The translations under genes were made by a program, and so were the position numbers. A stretch of DNA of 64,000 bases, taken from Enchytraeus crypticus. Taxonomy: Eukaryota; Annelida; Clitellata; Enchytraeida; Enchytraeidae. The notes under the pieces are model-generated. The model did no database searches. It saw nothing but the letters and a program-made list of their open reading frames with translations, and was not told where the DNA came from. This document shows, in pieces, positions 32,606-46,299 of the stretch. Location of the stretch: contig CAJHZI010000646.1 in the NCBI GenBank assembly GCA_905160935.1, positions 823,501 through 887,500 of the forward strand, written 5' to 3'. Every line of letters begins with the position of its first letter. Position 1 is the first letter of the stretch.

Positions 32606-33285
32606 GTATATTTGTAAAGCGCCGCTCTATGCTAAATGTCACAGTAGCGCAGAATTGACGGTGAAGGTCAAGTAGCCTGATGGTATAATGCCACAATCAG
32701 TGTAACGACTAGAACTCTGCAAACTGGAGAGTTATATTTAGACCAATTGGTCTAAAACACAGAAATCATCATTACCCTACTACAAGTCTCTTCAGTATCA
32801 TATCTGCTTCAGTAGCGTCTTATGAACACTTGCAGTTGTTGGTAAGTTCAATTTTCAATTTTCCCAAAGCTACTCGGGGAAATGGCGTACATAGACGTAA
32901 TAAAAAAGCACTCGGGCCTTCTGCATGCCATTAGAAATAAAAATTTATATTTTTATCGATTACAATAGAGTTACAACAAAATGATAATTGTTACTGTGCT
33001 AAAATTACTGTACTGCCCGAGTGGATTCGGGAAAATTGAGAATTGAACCTACCGGCAACTGCACGTGTTCATAAGAGGCGGCTGACTCAGATATGACCAT
33101 GAAGAGACTTCTAGCCGTGCGGTGATTATTTCTGTGTTTTAGACCAATTAGTCGAACTCCAGATTTGAAGATTTCTAGTCGCTACATCGATTGTGGCATT
33201 GTAACACAAGGCTACTTTGACTTAACTGTTCATTCAGCGCTACATTGGTATTTGGCAGAGAGCGGCTCTTTACAAATATATTTAT
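32606..33285. repeat. Head-to-head inverted pair of a SINE-like repeat
   Basis: Arm 1 (32606-32885) and arm 2 (about 33000-33285) are imperfect reverse complements over most of their length. Shared words include TAGACCAATTGGTCTAAAAC against GTTTTAGACCAATTAGTC, TTCAATTTTCCC against GGGAAAATTGA, and CCACAATC against GATTGTGG. On the arm sense strand, GTAGGTTCAATTCTC (arm 2, reverse) is a B-box-like word, so a tRNA-derived origin is likely. About 110 bases separate the arms. Confidence 0.75.
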
Positions 33286-33404
33286 TGATTGATTGATTTA
33301 TAGTAGACCATGCGTAAGCATTTACACATAGGACTTGCCATCTTACTGAACATTAAGAATATGGATGTATAATCAAGGCCCTTTATATGTGCCGATAAAT
33401 GTCG

Positions 33405-33608
33405 CGGACGGAAGAATGCTGCCTGGAAAAAACTAGCTGGAAAATATAGCCTGTAAGAATGCTGCCTTGAAAGAATCCTGCCTGAAAAAATGCTGCATGT
33501 AAAAATGCTGCCTTTAGAAAATCCTGCTTGGAAGAATGCTGCCTGGAAGAATGCTGCCTGGAAGAATGCTGCCCGGAAGAATGCTGCCTGGAAGAATGCT
33601 GCCTGAAA
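33405..33608. repeat. 15-bp minisatellite, GAATGCTGCCTGGAA unit
   Basis: About 13 copies; the central ones (33530-33605) are nearly identical. Because 15 is a multiple of 3, both strands show open Glu/Cys- or Ser/Gln-rich frames that are artefacts. Confidence 0.93.
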
Positions 33609-34984
33609 ATTGACACGAAATTCTCTTCAGCTCTAGTGAGCGAGCTAAACCTAAACATGGCTGCGATAATCACAAGCGTTATTGATCGGACATTTACGCT
33701 GAGAGAGCGACAAGAATGACGAGGGAGTGAGAGAGAATTAGTAGGGCGTGGAGACAACGAGACATCTCAGGAAGCTCTAATAGACAGACAGCATGGAGGC
33801 ACGAGAGTCTCACTTCACTACACATCACTGGCTCACTAAGTGCATTTCACATCCTCCTCTTTTCAATAAATACTATTCGACGCGGAGTCTTTTTGTTAAC
33901 TACTATTCGGTGTCTTCTCTTTTCATTGTACACTATTCGGGTTGACTCCTCTTTTCATTAAGCATATTAGGTGTCGCCTATTTGTCCTTTGGCACTGGGT
34001 GCTACCTCTTAATTTTCTTAATTAAACACTAATTGCTTTCCTTTCTATTTTTCCGAAACGAAAAGTTGATAATCTTTTCGCTAGCTGTTAGACCTAACAT
34101 TCATTTTTATTAAAATTTCCCCTTTTTCTGCATTATTAAAATATCACCCTTTTAACACTTTGTTAAAATTGCCGCGATCAATATTCCACTCTTTCTTTCT
34201 TCCTTTTGGTTAATGTGATATCGTACTATATAATTTAAAAGTAACAATTTTATGTTAGATCTGACGCTTTAATGAACACAAAACCCGTAATGTACACTGC
34301 ATAGAGGCCTACGTTATTCGTTACGTATCGTTCATTCACATGTAAATTGCAGTTTTAAACACTTTTCCCAACTTCATACATTATTCTAGAAATACATGTA
34401 TCTTCGGATTAGTTGCAAATTGCTTTGTCAAATTTTAAGCTACATATAAACCTCTATGGTGGTTAAATAGTGATTAAATTGTAAAAATTGCAACACCTAT
34501 TAACACGTCAACATTTATTGACCAAAGTGATTATATACGAAGGCATTTCTGTACGAAAATACATGACTAAGAAAGCAGATATGAAAATACAGTGAAACGG
34601 ATTTAGGAAAGCTTACAGTTCGTGACTGGCACCAAGTGATGGATGACAGTCAATCTACGATCATATAGGAATAGAGACTGTGAGCCGTCAATCCATCTTT
34701 GTTTATTAGCTAAATGTGAAGCATTGTGAAACTGTGGCGATATAACCGGAACCAATCATAAGGGGAGCATTTCTGTCAAAGGGTTGCTTTATCTGTTTCT
34801 GGCAAACTTTACCCATAATTATAAATTAAAGGTAAAATCTAATAAAACTTTAATTTATCCTGTTGTGTCCGAAACACTGAAGTATCCGATAACTATACTT
34901 GTAATACAAGTATCAAGTATTTTTGTGGTGTGTCTTTTCGTCTGTATCTGACTTAATACCCTCTATGTTGTGATGAATTGATTA
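33609..34984. other. Spacer without a supported gene
   Basis: AT-rich. TTTTCATT-centred near-repeats at 33855-33965 (CTCTTTTCATT, ACTATTCG) suggest a short degenerate tandem of about 50 bases. Nothing else was seen. Confidence 0.45.
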
Positions 34985-35215
34985 AATTAAATAAGAGGCG
35001 ACTAACCAATAACCCGGAAAGACAACGGGAAACCCCCTCAGAAACCATATTGTGCCAAGCTATAGGCTGAATAGACCTAAATTATGAAAGGCATTGCCTT
35101 TTTGAAGGGATTAATTTGTTCATCTATGGATTATAAAAGATTGTAAAAGCAGACTCGGACTATGAAAACTTGTATGCAGACTACTTTGAATCTGCCACTT
35201 GTGAGAACAATAGAC
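34985..35215 (-). repeat. Interspersed repeat family C, partial
   Basis: Reverse-strand match to 24350-24540, with CAACGGGAAACC and GGGATTAATTTGTTCATCTA-type words. Confidence 0.65.
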
Positions 35216-35599
35216 CGATAATTTTATTTTTTGGGAGCACTTGGCTCTACTACCATCATTACCTCCACCGCTTTAAGTGACTTCCTGAGAACAGAAAATC
35301 TTTAGTTAAATGTTCTCATAACGGTTTTTGATATCGCTACATCAATCTTGTGTTTAATTTCATTTTATACCCATGTGCGGGTTGGATAGCAAAGTTAATG
35401 ACACACCTGAATACTATCAGAATATTAGGGCCTATAGGTTAGAATCTTTGCTGAACCGTCAATTTCACTTTTCCCTATGGTACAGAAACAAACGTAAAAT
35501 ATTTACCTAAGACTGATTTAGTGTATTTTATAATTCCACATAATAGCTCTATAAAGGCTTTACTAAAACTTTTATATTTGGCTGAAGATAGGTTGTACA

Positions 35600-35713
35600 T
35601 ATATAATACACATATAATATATACAATATATATATACATAATATATATATATATATATATATAGATAGATAGATAGATAGATAGATAATACGTACATATA
35701 TACATGTACGTAA

Positions 35714-35773
<60 letters not shown>

Positions 35774-35795
35774 CGTATACATATAATAGGCCTAC
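35600..35795. repeat. (AT)n and (TAGA)n microsatellite
   Basis: Alternating TA runs with seven ATAG units at 35662-35687. Tyr/Ile-rich frames here are artefacts. Confidence 0.95.
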
Positions 35796-35996
35796 GTATA
35801 TATCTACTTGGCTATCCAATGTAGGTTCACTGAAATGGAACAACAGAAACATCTCTGCTCGAACTTCTTGTCTTTGATATTTCGTTTGATTATGCTACTG
35901 TTCATTCACTATGTTGAGGTGAAAATTTTTCGATTCATTGTAGAAAATGTTATTTTCTTCTGGAGCCTAGGCACTAACCAACTGAATGCTCTTTTA

Positions 35997-36086
35997 ATGA
36001 CGTTGGTTTGGATCGTAGTGATATTTCGCCTTCTACAACACGTACAGTCTACGGTTGGGCTATTCTTCAATCCGGACACTACACGG
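35997..36086 (+). CDS. Exon 1, signal peptide
   Basis: ATG at 35997 begins MTLVWIVVIFRLLQHVQS, a short hydrophobic segment typical of a signal peptide. Ends in phase 0 at ACACGG|GTAAGA. An upstream in-frame extension to 35808 exists, but it lacks family support. Confidence 0.65.
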
Positions 36087-36527
36087 GTAAGACCCAATTT
36101 ATTAACTTTTCTTAAAATTTCATACTTTATTACTATAGTATCTGATCAATTGTAGATAATGTTCTGGCAGCTGGCCAACAAATCACTTCATCAAAGGGTA
36201 CGTGCACTTTTCCATCCTATCTATTCCGTCCTCTTCCATCCGGATCTGAACGATACTGGATCACTGAATCCAAATACCTGACCACAGACTCCACTCCTGA
36301 GTCCTACGTCCAGATCCATGTCCTGGAGAACGAAATGATTGCTCGGATTAGATTCAAGGTGGCGTGTCATCCATTCGAAGTGGAAGAGCATGGAACCTGC
36401 TACCAGACAGAGGTCGTGTTCAAGGACTCGTGTTTGGAAAGAGTAACTGCAGAAAAATACAGGATTCTTCATTCCATGGGAAGGTATAAAGTTTACTACA
36501 TAGACCTCTCTTTTTATTAATATATAT

Positions 36528-36577
<50 letters not shown>

Positions 36578-36628
36578 TATATATATATAATATATATATA
36601 TATTATATATGTTATATATATATATACC

Positions 36629-36679
<51 letters not shown>

Positions 36680-39600
36680 TGTGTGTGTGTGTATGTGTGT
36701 GTGTGTAGATTATTGAATTATTTAATGACTATTTGAATATTTGATGATTAGATTATTTAATTCTTAGAAATAGCCTAGATTTGACGCTGATATGCTCTAG
36801 TTGTAAAATGCACAGTTATCATTTCGAAAAGAGTTTTGTAAAATTTTGCTACAATAGTTTCACGTACAAAATGTTTTATCATCTCTAAGGATCGTGGATG
36901 ATAATTATAATTAATCTTTGTTTAATGAAATGTCTATTTCCGAATGTAGCTGCAGTTAATTGCTAAAACAAAGCAACGGTAACATACGATGTTTAATGGC
37001 TAGTTTTCTGCATTTCCTTTCTATACTCCAAGAAACCCATCACTAAATTACCCCTACATTAAGGCATAAGCTGTAAACTGAGCTTTAACAAAGCAGCACG
37101 ATTAGAGTGCTACTGTCGTCTATGACAAAATCGCGCTTTATTGAACCAAATCCAAACTGACATACAAATGAGGAAGGTCTACTACGGACTCAACGTTCAA
37201 TATCCATGTTCATCATTAGCTTTTAACGATTTACTCAGGTAACTACAATAATTACATTACACTGCTCATCGGGCACTCTGTGCTTCACTTACAAATCTAC
37301 ATCAGTAGTACAGTAGGGTTCAAGAAATGCGATTATGCGAAGATGAGGGTAATGACGCTCAGACTGTTATACGCTGATATTCTGCTACTGGCTCCTGACA
37401 CTTGATCTTTGACTCGAGAATTAACTGACTCTCGTCCATTATTCACAGCACCGGCCTGCTCTCTCTGTCTCACGCCTCGAGAATTCTCAAAGTCAGATTA
37501 ATGGTGCCAAGCAGTTAAACTCTACAGAGCAGACTGCTGGGGGGATAAGTTATAAAAGCTAAGTATCTAAGTTTAACGTCAGTTTTCGTACCGTACGGGA
37601 TTCTGTTAGAGACTGTCAGTCTGGGATTCGTAACATTGTCATTCTTCTTTTCAACCAAATGTGTTATTCATCCTTTTTCCTACTGGTACTTGATAAACAC
37701 TTGAGTTGATTTCATGGAATAAAATTAAAAGAAAGAAATGTTAACGAAATTTCTGTGTATTAACATTTTATAAATTTATCTAGTATTAATTGTGTTCGTT
37801 GCCGGTACATAAATGCAAAGCTTAGCTTACGATGCACAGTCGTTTATTTAAAGTTCAATCTGCTGTAATGATACTTTTCAGAACTAGCAAACAGTAGGTA
37901 GGAAAGAAATGATAGGAAAGACGTTTTCTGTGATCATATTTGTAATATGGATTGCTAGCTATCAAATAATGAGAATACCAATGGCTATACTGAAATGAGA
38001 GTATTTTGGTAATTTAGAAATGATACAGAGGAAAGCCATTGAATGGCATGGCACTCGCATGCATATATCAGTTAACTGAAATTGTCAAAAGTGGTCAAAT
38101 AAAACTCGCGTAATTATCGCAATCTTATTAAATTAGAAGAGCCTCAATTATTGACCATAAAAGAAAATATTTCTTAAGGGCTATCACTAGCTATCTAAGA
38201 TAAACAGTTAAAATACTTTACAGGTCAATAGCATCAATAGCGATAATTAACCTAGTTTAACAGTTTAATGCCAAGACAATATATAACGGAAATGATATTA
38301 TTTCGGAGTTTGGAGGCTAGTAATTATTGGAGTTATTTACAGGTGTGAAGAATTATTAGATCGTTTTGTCAGCATATTGCACAACGTAAGATATTACTGA
38401 ACTTCCTTGTGGAAGTTACTGTTTTATAGCTTTGATAATGTCATCCTATTCTTTAAATCTATTATTTTTCCCGGTGTAAAGATTCCTGAGTTTGCAAAAA
38501 ATGCGATACATGCTGAATCGCCGCCCGGCTACTCAAGGTCATATAGCGGCTTAACAGAATTACCGAAACAGGCTGCTTTAAATCTTTGAAAAGTTATCGA
38601 AAGCAATTGCCAAAGAAAGGAATTTTCTCACTTGTCGCCGATTAAATATAGTCATGTGCTATACCACATCGTGCATTAACTATTCAAAAGTAATTGATGA
38701 ACGCAAGGTATTAGGTACTGAAGTTAGTTAGTTAGTTAGTTAGTTAGTAGTTAGTTAATTAGTTAGTAAATACAGCATTTGAAGACTGGTATGTGGCAAA
38801 GAAAACTGCAATTCGATGGTATTTGAAGGAAAGCAACGAAATATAGCCTCAACTTTCTGTATTAAACAAAAATGTTAACATCTAGATTTCAGAGCAAATG
38901 TTTGTAGTTGAGTCAGCAGAGAAAACTCACAGTTTATTCTAAGTTTCTTCAGCTGCTCTAGTGATGGACATAATTATATACTTAAGTTGATTTTGGTATC
39001 TTCAGTAATTTCTGATTCGCTGATAGCAAGTTCCGCGAAGGTTTAATTTGAATAGGACTTATGCAGTGTTCGGGTTAATGAATCGTCTGAGTAAATCGAG
39101 AATTGGTGAATAAAACTAAATGAATGTTTGAATGAAATACGAATGGGAATTGAAAGAGGGACAATTTTCTCAGATCACGTTTACAAATCGTTTCTCAGTT
39201 TCAAGGATTCTTTTTTGCTAAATAGCACATGACAAAATAAAATCAAAGATGTTATATTGAGTAGTCGAATCCTCATATGACTTCCATTGATAAAGTCAAG
39301 GACATGATAATTCTTGAACAGCATTAGCATCGGGATATCCATTATATAATCAGTCTTAAGAAATATGAATAGATAGATCTACTGTGATATCCATGAAATG
39401 AATAAATAACTTACATCGAACGTGACAATAGAACAGTTATTCTTAACGTGGAGCTGTTTATTTGTACTCACGAATTTCGGGTACGAAATAATAAAAAATT
39501 TATTCTTAATTGAAAACTCTGAACCACAAATTTCAACATAGCAGATGACGGACGCTCCAGCTATCTTAAAATCTCCGTGGAACAGAAATTCTCTGCAAAA

Positions 39601-42600
39601 GAAATCTCTCGCAAATTTGCGTCCGGTACAAAATTTACGCGCCGGTCATTATCGTACTAATCCGTCGGGAATTCAGTTATTGTTCTACCTATATTACGCA
39701 GCGTTTAAATTTTCTGAAATAAATTAAATGCAATCATTCTTTTAATGTATATGTATTGTTTAATTATAAATAATCATTCCTAACTGTTGTTCGTGAAATT
39801 TTATTGAAAGTAATCCGTGATAGTTTTTGCGATTGAAAATGTCATCCAATCTGCAAATTGAATGCAATGTAACTATAATATAATATAAAAAATAGAAATT
39901 ATCAAAACAAAGCAATGTAACAAACGCAACCTGCAAATTAAGCGTTAATATTCTCAGTTTAATTATAATTAATTAATGGCAACAATGAAATGAGGAAATT
40001 GCTTCAATAAAATTTATATTAAAATGTTATGATTTCTGGATTCTCTATGGCTAATGCCATAAGCTCATTTAAAGCATTATGAAGTATCGAAATTAAAAGT
40101 CATGCCTAACTGAAATAATTTATCAGTTTTAACTTCTAGGTCATCCCATAAGTCATTATTTCTGAGATTAAATATTCACAAAATGAACCATAACCTATTC
40201 TTCGTAATACAAAGAATAGAATAATATTATTGACTTTCTTGCAATTACAATAGTAATATTATTATCATGCAATAATTATTAGTTAGAGCGCTTGCTCCTT
40301 TTCCTCACTCCGTTGCGGCGTCATGCTGATATGCTATATCACAGCATGCATTATACAATACGGCACTGCCTCTTTCTCTTAGTAGGCAGTAGTGCACTGT
40401 CTACGGGCAGGTCCATGGTATATAACGCCTCCACTCTTCTCTGTCGTCCACCTTCCTCTTCATGTCCACATAAGAGTGGATCTTTCAAGCATCTAACATA
40501 CCTAATTTCGGCCTACCTCTGCCTTTTTTCCTTCCATTCTTCCTTCTATGACCTCTTTTATTAGACTACCCCATCTTAGAATGTGTCCTATCCAACTCTT
40601 CTTCCTATTTCCTAATACATTTTTCAACTGTCTATCTGTACCAACTCTCACCAGAACTTCCTCATTTGTAATCTTTTGAGTCCAGCTAATCCTCTCCATT
40701 CTTCTCCAAATTCACATTTCCAATGCCTCCAGTTTCCTAATATCTCCCTTCCTTAAGGTGCATTACACTATAAAAATTAGCAAGTAGTAATACAACAACC
40801 ATGTTTATGATTTTATCAGTAAATGAATTATCGTATCAAGTATTAGATCTGTTAAAGTCAAGCTGCTAGTATCAGTAAATTAGGATGATCTCTGTCTTGT
40901 TACAGCATACATTACGTTACGTGCATTCAGTTCATTCAAAGAAGTATCGACGTTGTGCAAATATTCCTAGGTAAGAAAATTCAATATCTAGTTTCACCTC
41001 TACAGTAATATATTTGCAAAATGTTAAAAATAAAACTACCCGAATGATGAGCATGATTCCTAGGATTCGAGTGCTCATTAAAATGAGCTTATGAGAAGAT
41101 AGCAGACTATGCAATTACATGTACCTCGAGCCCGCCAATGGACAGACTATTGACATAGCAAAAACTGGTTTTCATGAAGCTTTCATTATGCCTTGGTGCG
41201 TAAAAATGCCATTGCTTGTTTAGCCTCCGTCAATATTTTGTAGATTACATCAAGTTCGTAAGAATCTTATTATTTCAGATATTTTATTTACAGTTTTTTG
41301 CGCAAAATTGCAATTGTGTCTTGGCAGACATTTAGGACTTCTACATTACTATTTGGACACAGTAAGTTTACAAAAGATAAAAAAATGTGCCTGTTTTGTA
41401 AGAGACTATTAACGTTTTTAATTGTTGTAGCAATGGTAATGTCCTGCAATAAAAACATAATATATATTTCCAAATATACAACTGATTATCATTGAACTCT
41501 ATGGAAGATCCAATAACTTAACCAGTAGCTGCAATAACTTAAGAATTCAACGCAGGATTACCGAACGTTTTCTAAATTTTGTAACTAATTAATTTTATGA
41601 TTCATAAGGTATGCTAGAATATAGTTTGTTGAAATATTGTCATTTCTCCGTAAATTCTATTTAAATTATCAAATGATCTTCCAAAGGGCTGCTGGTGTAG
41701 AAATAAGGCTAATATAACTCTTATTATTTATCTGAATATGAGTAGATACTAGATATGTCCCTCAATGTCCCGCTATACGTGCAAACTTAACTCTTGCTAC
41801 TGTATGTGTAAAAGTCTGTATCAATAAGTGCGGCTCTCAATGAATTCTTAGAAATATGCTATGAATTTGAATTTATATGAATTTGGTACTTTCGATTAAT
41901 TAGCGTCCATGAATCTGAAGTCCGGCTGTCCACGCAAAGTAGTCCCTAGGTGTATGAGTGTTTTGTACAGGGTCACGTGAGGACACTCAGGATGACGACA
42001 GTTGCTCTGATCACGTGATGCAGAGAATGGACTGGCCCTGGATTGGTAGGGCTGATTTATTATTTATTACCAGTAAGTTATTTACAATAAACCAATCAGC
42101 AATTATTAAAAGGTTGTTCAGGTAAAGCGGTGAATATTTAAATTTGTATCATCAAAGAAAGTAACAGGGAAGAAATAAGGAGAGAGAGAGAGGGAGAGAT
42201 AGAAAGAGAGAGAGAGAGAGTAAATTTTTCTCTTAGCTGTCAGTTAATACGATATAATTCTGTTTTAATGACGATTATTTTCAAGAAAAAATAAATTAGA
42301 AAACACATGCACCAAGTATTATAGTGCCCTATTTTGTTGAAAGCGATCGGTTTTTTACAATTTCGAAATTTTTCACAATTTTGAAGCAATTGGTTTTCAC
42401 TCTGTTAGAAATCAACTTTGTTGATAGACATGTAGGTTTATTCTGTGTAAATTAAAGCCCATTTGCATATACTGTATACTTTACCTGAGGATTGAGAAAG
42501 GGATATTCGATATTACTCGCTAGCTCGTCATAAGAGCTTTATTTTTTAGCTGTACACCTAGTGATTGATTCACAAACCTTACCAATTTTTCCACACGCTC

Positions 42601-44048
42601 AGCTGCATTCGTTTTTTGTATCAATAGAGTTAAAAAACCTACTTTGTATGTATGTATATGTATATGATGAGACATATGTTTATTTTGACAACAAACATCA
42701 GTGTGAAATCACACACATAAAAGTGTACAAAAAGAGAAATAAAAGTGCAAGATTACAACATAATCAATGATGCAAAATTAAAACAATCCCAATACCATTC
42801 AATCGGTCCCTAGTGAGAGCATTGCTCCATCTAGCTAGTCGCCGAAACATGAATACATGAAACTTTGTGTACATGTATGAGCATTTTTGTATATTAATAC
42901 TGCGTATAAAGAATTTTAACATTTATATTTTTTACATTAAGCTCCGGAGAGAGAAGATTGGGCATCCTGTCCTATCATTGGAGGATTTGACTTCCGGATA
43001 TTAATTGGTGATAGGAAAGAAGTGAGTTGATTAGTAACGGATTTTTATTCTGATTGATTTGCGCATTTGTATGATGTTTGTTAAATTGCTTATGCGAGGC
43101 TATTTTGTTTATTAGTCATTTTAATTTCACCAACTGAATGCTAACCATACATAGTTTCAAACCAATCAACAGAAAACCGTGAACACATAAATAGACTTGT
43201 GACACAAATGTCATATATACCCAGTATTAGCATACAGGCCTACAGCATAGGTCCTACGCAAACTTTGAGACACAGGCACATGCATAGGCCTACACATACT
43301 TAAATTCATAATTATACTGTACCTCTACAACATGTATACATGTACTATGATATCTGAAATAATACATGATCGTTAATAACTTCTAAGAAACATAACTATT
43401 CATTTATTTAAAATAAAACTTCGAAATATTACCATATTTTATATTTTATTTGGTATTTAGAATCAAATAAAATTTATATTATTTTTTATATTGCGAGGAA
43501 TAATATGCCTAATCTTCCGTCTCAATTGCATCAATTCCTGCAGTTTTCTTGGTAATACTACAGTACTTGTAACTATTAAATATTCGGTGTTGGCTAGTGC
43601 AGCGTTCATACTTGGTAAATGAAATGCTTTTTTAAAATTTATTTAAAAACAATAAAACTAAAACTATTCTATTCCTGTAAATGAATTATTATGTAGGATC
43701 TATGCAGAGATGAATGGAGGCCATCTCGCCTAGAGTCTGAATGCGTACATGGAGACGGAATGGTCTTTAGCTTTCCATCTCCAGTTTGCAGTCCACTTTC
43801 TGATAGCAAACTAGGTTTAGTACCATAAGTCTATTAATTACATTATGAAACTGACTCTTTATTACTAATAATTAATAACATGATTTGACAGGTTTCCCAA
43901 ATTTATTTAAAAACTATGGGAACTTTCCATTGAGGATAAATATACAGACATTTAATAAGTTTCTTTCAAATTCATGAAACGTAATTACAAAAATATTGAT
44001 GACCATAATATTTACATACATGTATATATAGGCCCATATATATATATA

Positions 44049-44106
<58 letters not shown>

Positions 44107-46152
44107 CTTAGTACACTACCTAAATAATACCCACTGCCTAGTTCGTTGTATATAACGCCTCCAATCTACTCTCTCTTCCGCTTTCCTCCTCAAGTCCACA
44201 TACGAGTGGATCTTTAAATCATCTAACATACCTAATCTCGGCCTGCCTCTGCCTCTATTTCCTTCCCTTCTACCTTCGATAACCTCCTTTAATAGCCTTT
44301 TCCCCTTTAAAATGTGTCCTATCCAACTCTCCTTCCTATTTCTTAACACATTTATCAACTCTCTATATGTATCAACTCTCTCCAGAACCTCCTCATTTAA
44401 AACCTTTTGAGTCCAGCTAATCCTCTCCATTCTTCTCCGTATCCACATTTTCAATGATCCTGCTTTCCTGGTGTCTTCCTTCCTTAAGGTCCATGTTTCA
44501 CATCCATACAATAGAGTGGTCCAAACAAACGTTTTCACTATCTTTATCTTTTTGTCTTTCTTTAGACTTCAATAACAAATGAAGCAAATATCGAGCAGAA
44601 TGTGAGAGAATATTTATGTCATACATTTGACCAATTGTATAACAGAACTTAAATACCGTTATCGTTTCATGAGCAGATAAAACTTTCTGATGAAATGGTA
44701 ACAAATTCAATTTAACTCTCTACATATACATAGGCATTCAGTAGAACTACCTATCGAAGTTTCGATGTATAGCAACTTTAGTAAAAATTAATTAATTTCA
44801 GAAAATAATAAATTCGAAAATTGGACATAATATTTAGCGTCAAGCTAGGCTGATTGATAATTTAGCCCCCACATATACTGTTCCCCTTGTCGTGTTCGGG
44901 TTGTTTGACGAATTGACCAATTGGTGACTGCATGTATCGTAGAAGGCGACTGAGCACTAAGATTCATACCAGCGTCAGAAGAGGCATTCGGTTGGTGAGC
45001 GCCTAGATTCCAGAAATTGCTACAAAAATTTAAGCGAATGAAAAAGTCTCAAAGAGGATCTGGTGGTGTGGTGTAGGGCAGTGAGGATTTGAGACAATCT
45101 ATTTGTATCCCGACCCTGGTTAACTGGGATTCAAGGGAGGACGATGATGATGATGATATATTGTTTACATAAAGTATATGTAACACGATATGCAGTACAC
45201 TACACAAAAAAGAGCAAATGAAATCACATTAAATCAAACTAAAGCATATTAGTTCATTCCACTCTTTAGTCTAAATTCTATTACAACAGAAATGAAGCTT
45301 CAGTGCTGGTCGAGCTGGAAAGAGGATGCTCACATGTTCATTGTACTCTCGTCGTCTAACTCCACTCCTCAATACATCCTGGTGAGTCCAGTCATCTTCT
45401 TTTTCTTATTCTTATTCCGAAATTTATTTTCGTCCGTAAAGTGACAGATATTTTCAGTAGGGCCTATAAATGTATCCAGCAGATAGAGAAATATATATCG
45501 ATTTTGTAGATACCATATACACTATTTGGCGTAATTTAATTAATTAAGGTAGATGCAAACAACTAAATACTTAAGAATTCAAATTAAATTAAACCTATTT
45601 GCACTATATATTTTGCTTATCATTCAGTTGGTGTGAATGCACTACAAGAAGTAGATGTAAATTAAATTAGGATGTAAACTTAGTTGCAGAACTTAATAAT
45701 TCAACTCAATTGTGTTATACAGTAGATTATTTACTAAAATCTAGCAGCATTTATTTTGTAGCAAATTATGGGAAGTATGCTTCCTGTTTATTATTTAATT
45801 GACAGATTGTTGTAAAATACGTTTCTTTTCCCGTGATATTTTTCAAAGGCTTTTAAAATAAAGGTTTAACGTCCGTTTCCTCATCCAGGGATGATGCCAG
45901 GGACGTCAAAGATAGAGAAGCTATTTTAAAGATATATCTTTCACTTTCATCCATGTCTGCATCTGTACCGTTATATTTCATTGTATTATCAACGTCATAC
46001 TTCATTGTATTACTAAAGTCAGAAAGGGCATTCGGTTGGTGTGCGCCTAGGCTCCAGAAATTTCTACAAAAATTTAAACGAATGGAAAATTCTCAAATAG
46101 GGGATTGACTGATAATATGATGTAGGACAGAGAGGATGATGATGATGATGAA

Positions 46153-46185
<33 letters not shown>

Positions 46186-46254
46186 GATGATGAAGATGAT
46201 GATGATGATGAAGAAGATGATGATGATGATGATGAAGAAGATGATGATGATGAA

Positions 46255-46299
<45 letters not shown>

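Noticed and set aside
33383..33757. Glu/Cys- or Ser/Gln-repeat proteins on both strands
   Set aside because: The 15-bp period keeps all frames open; no start context or splice sites.
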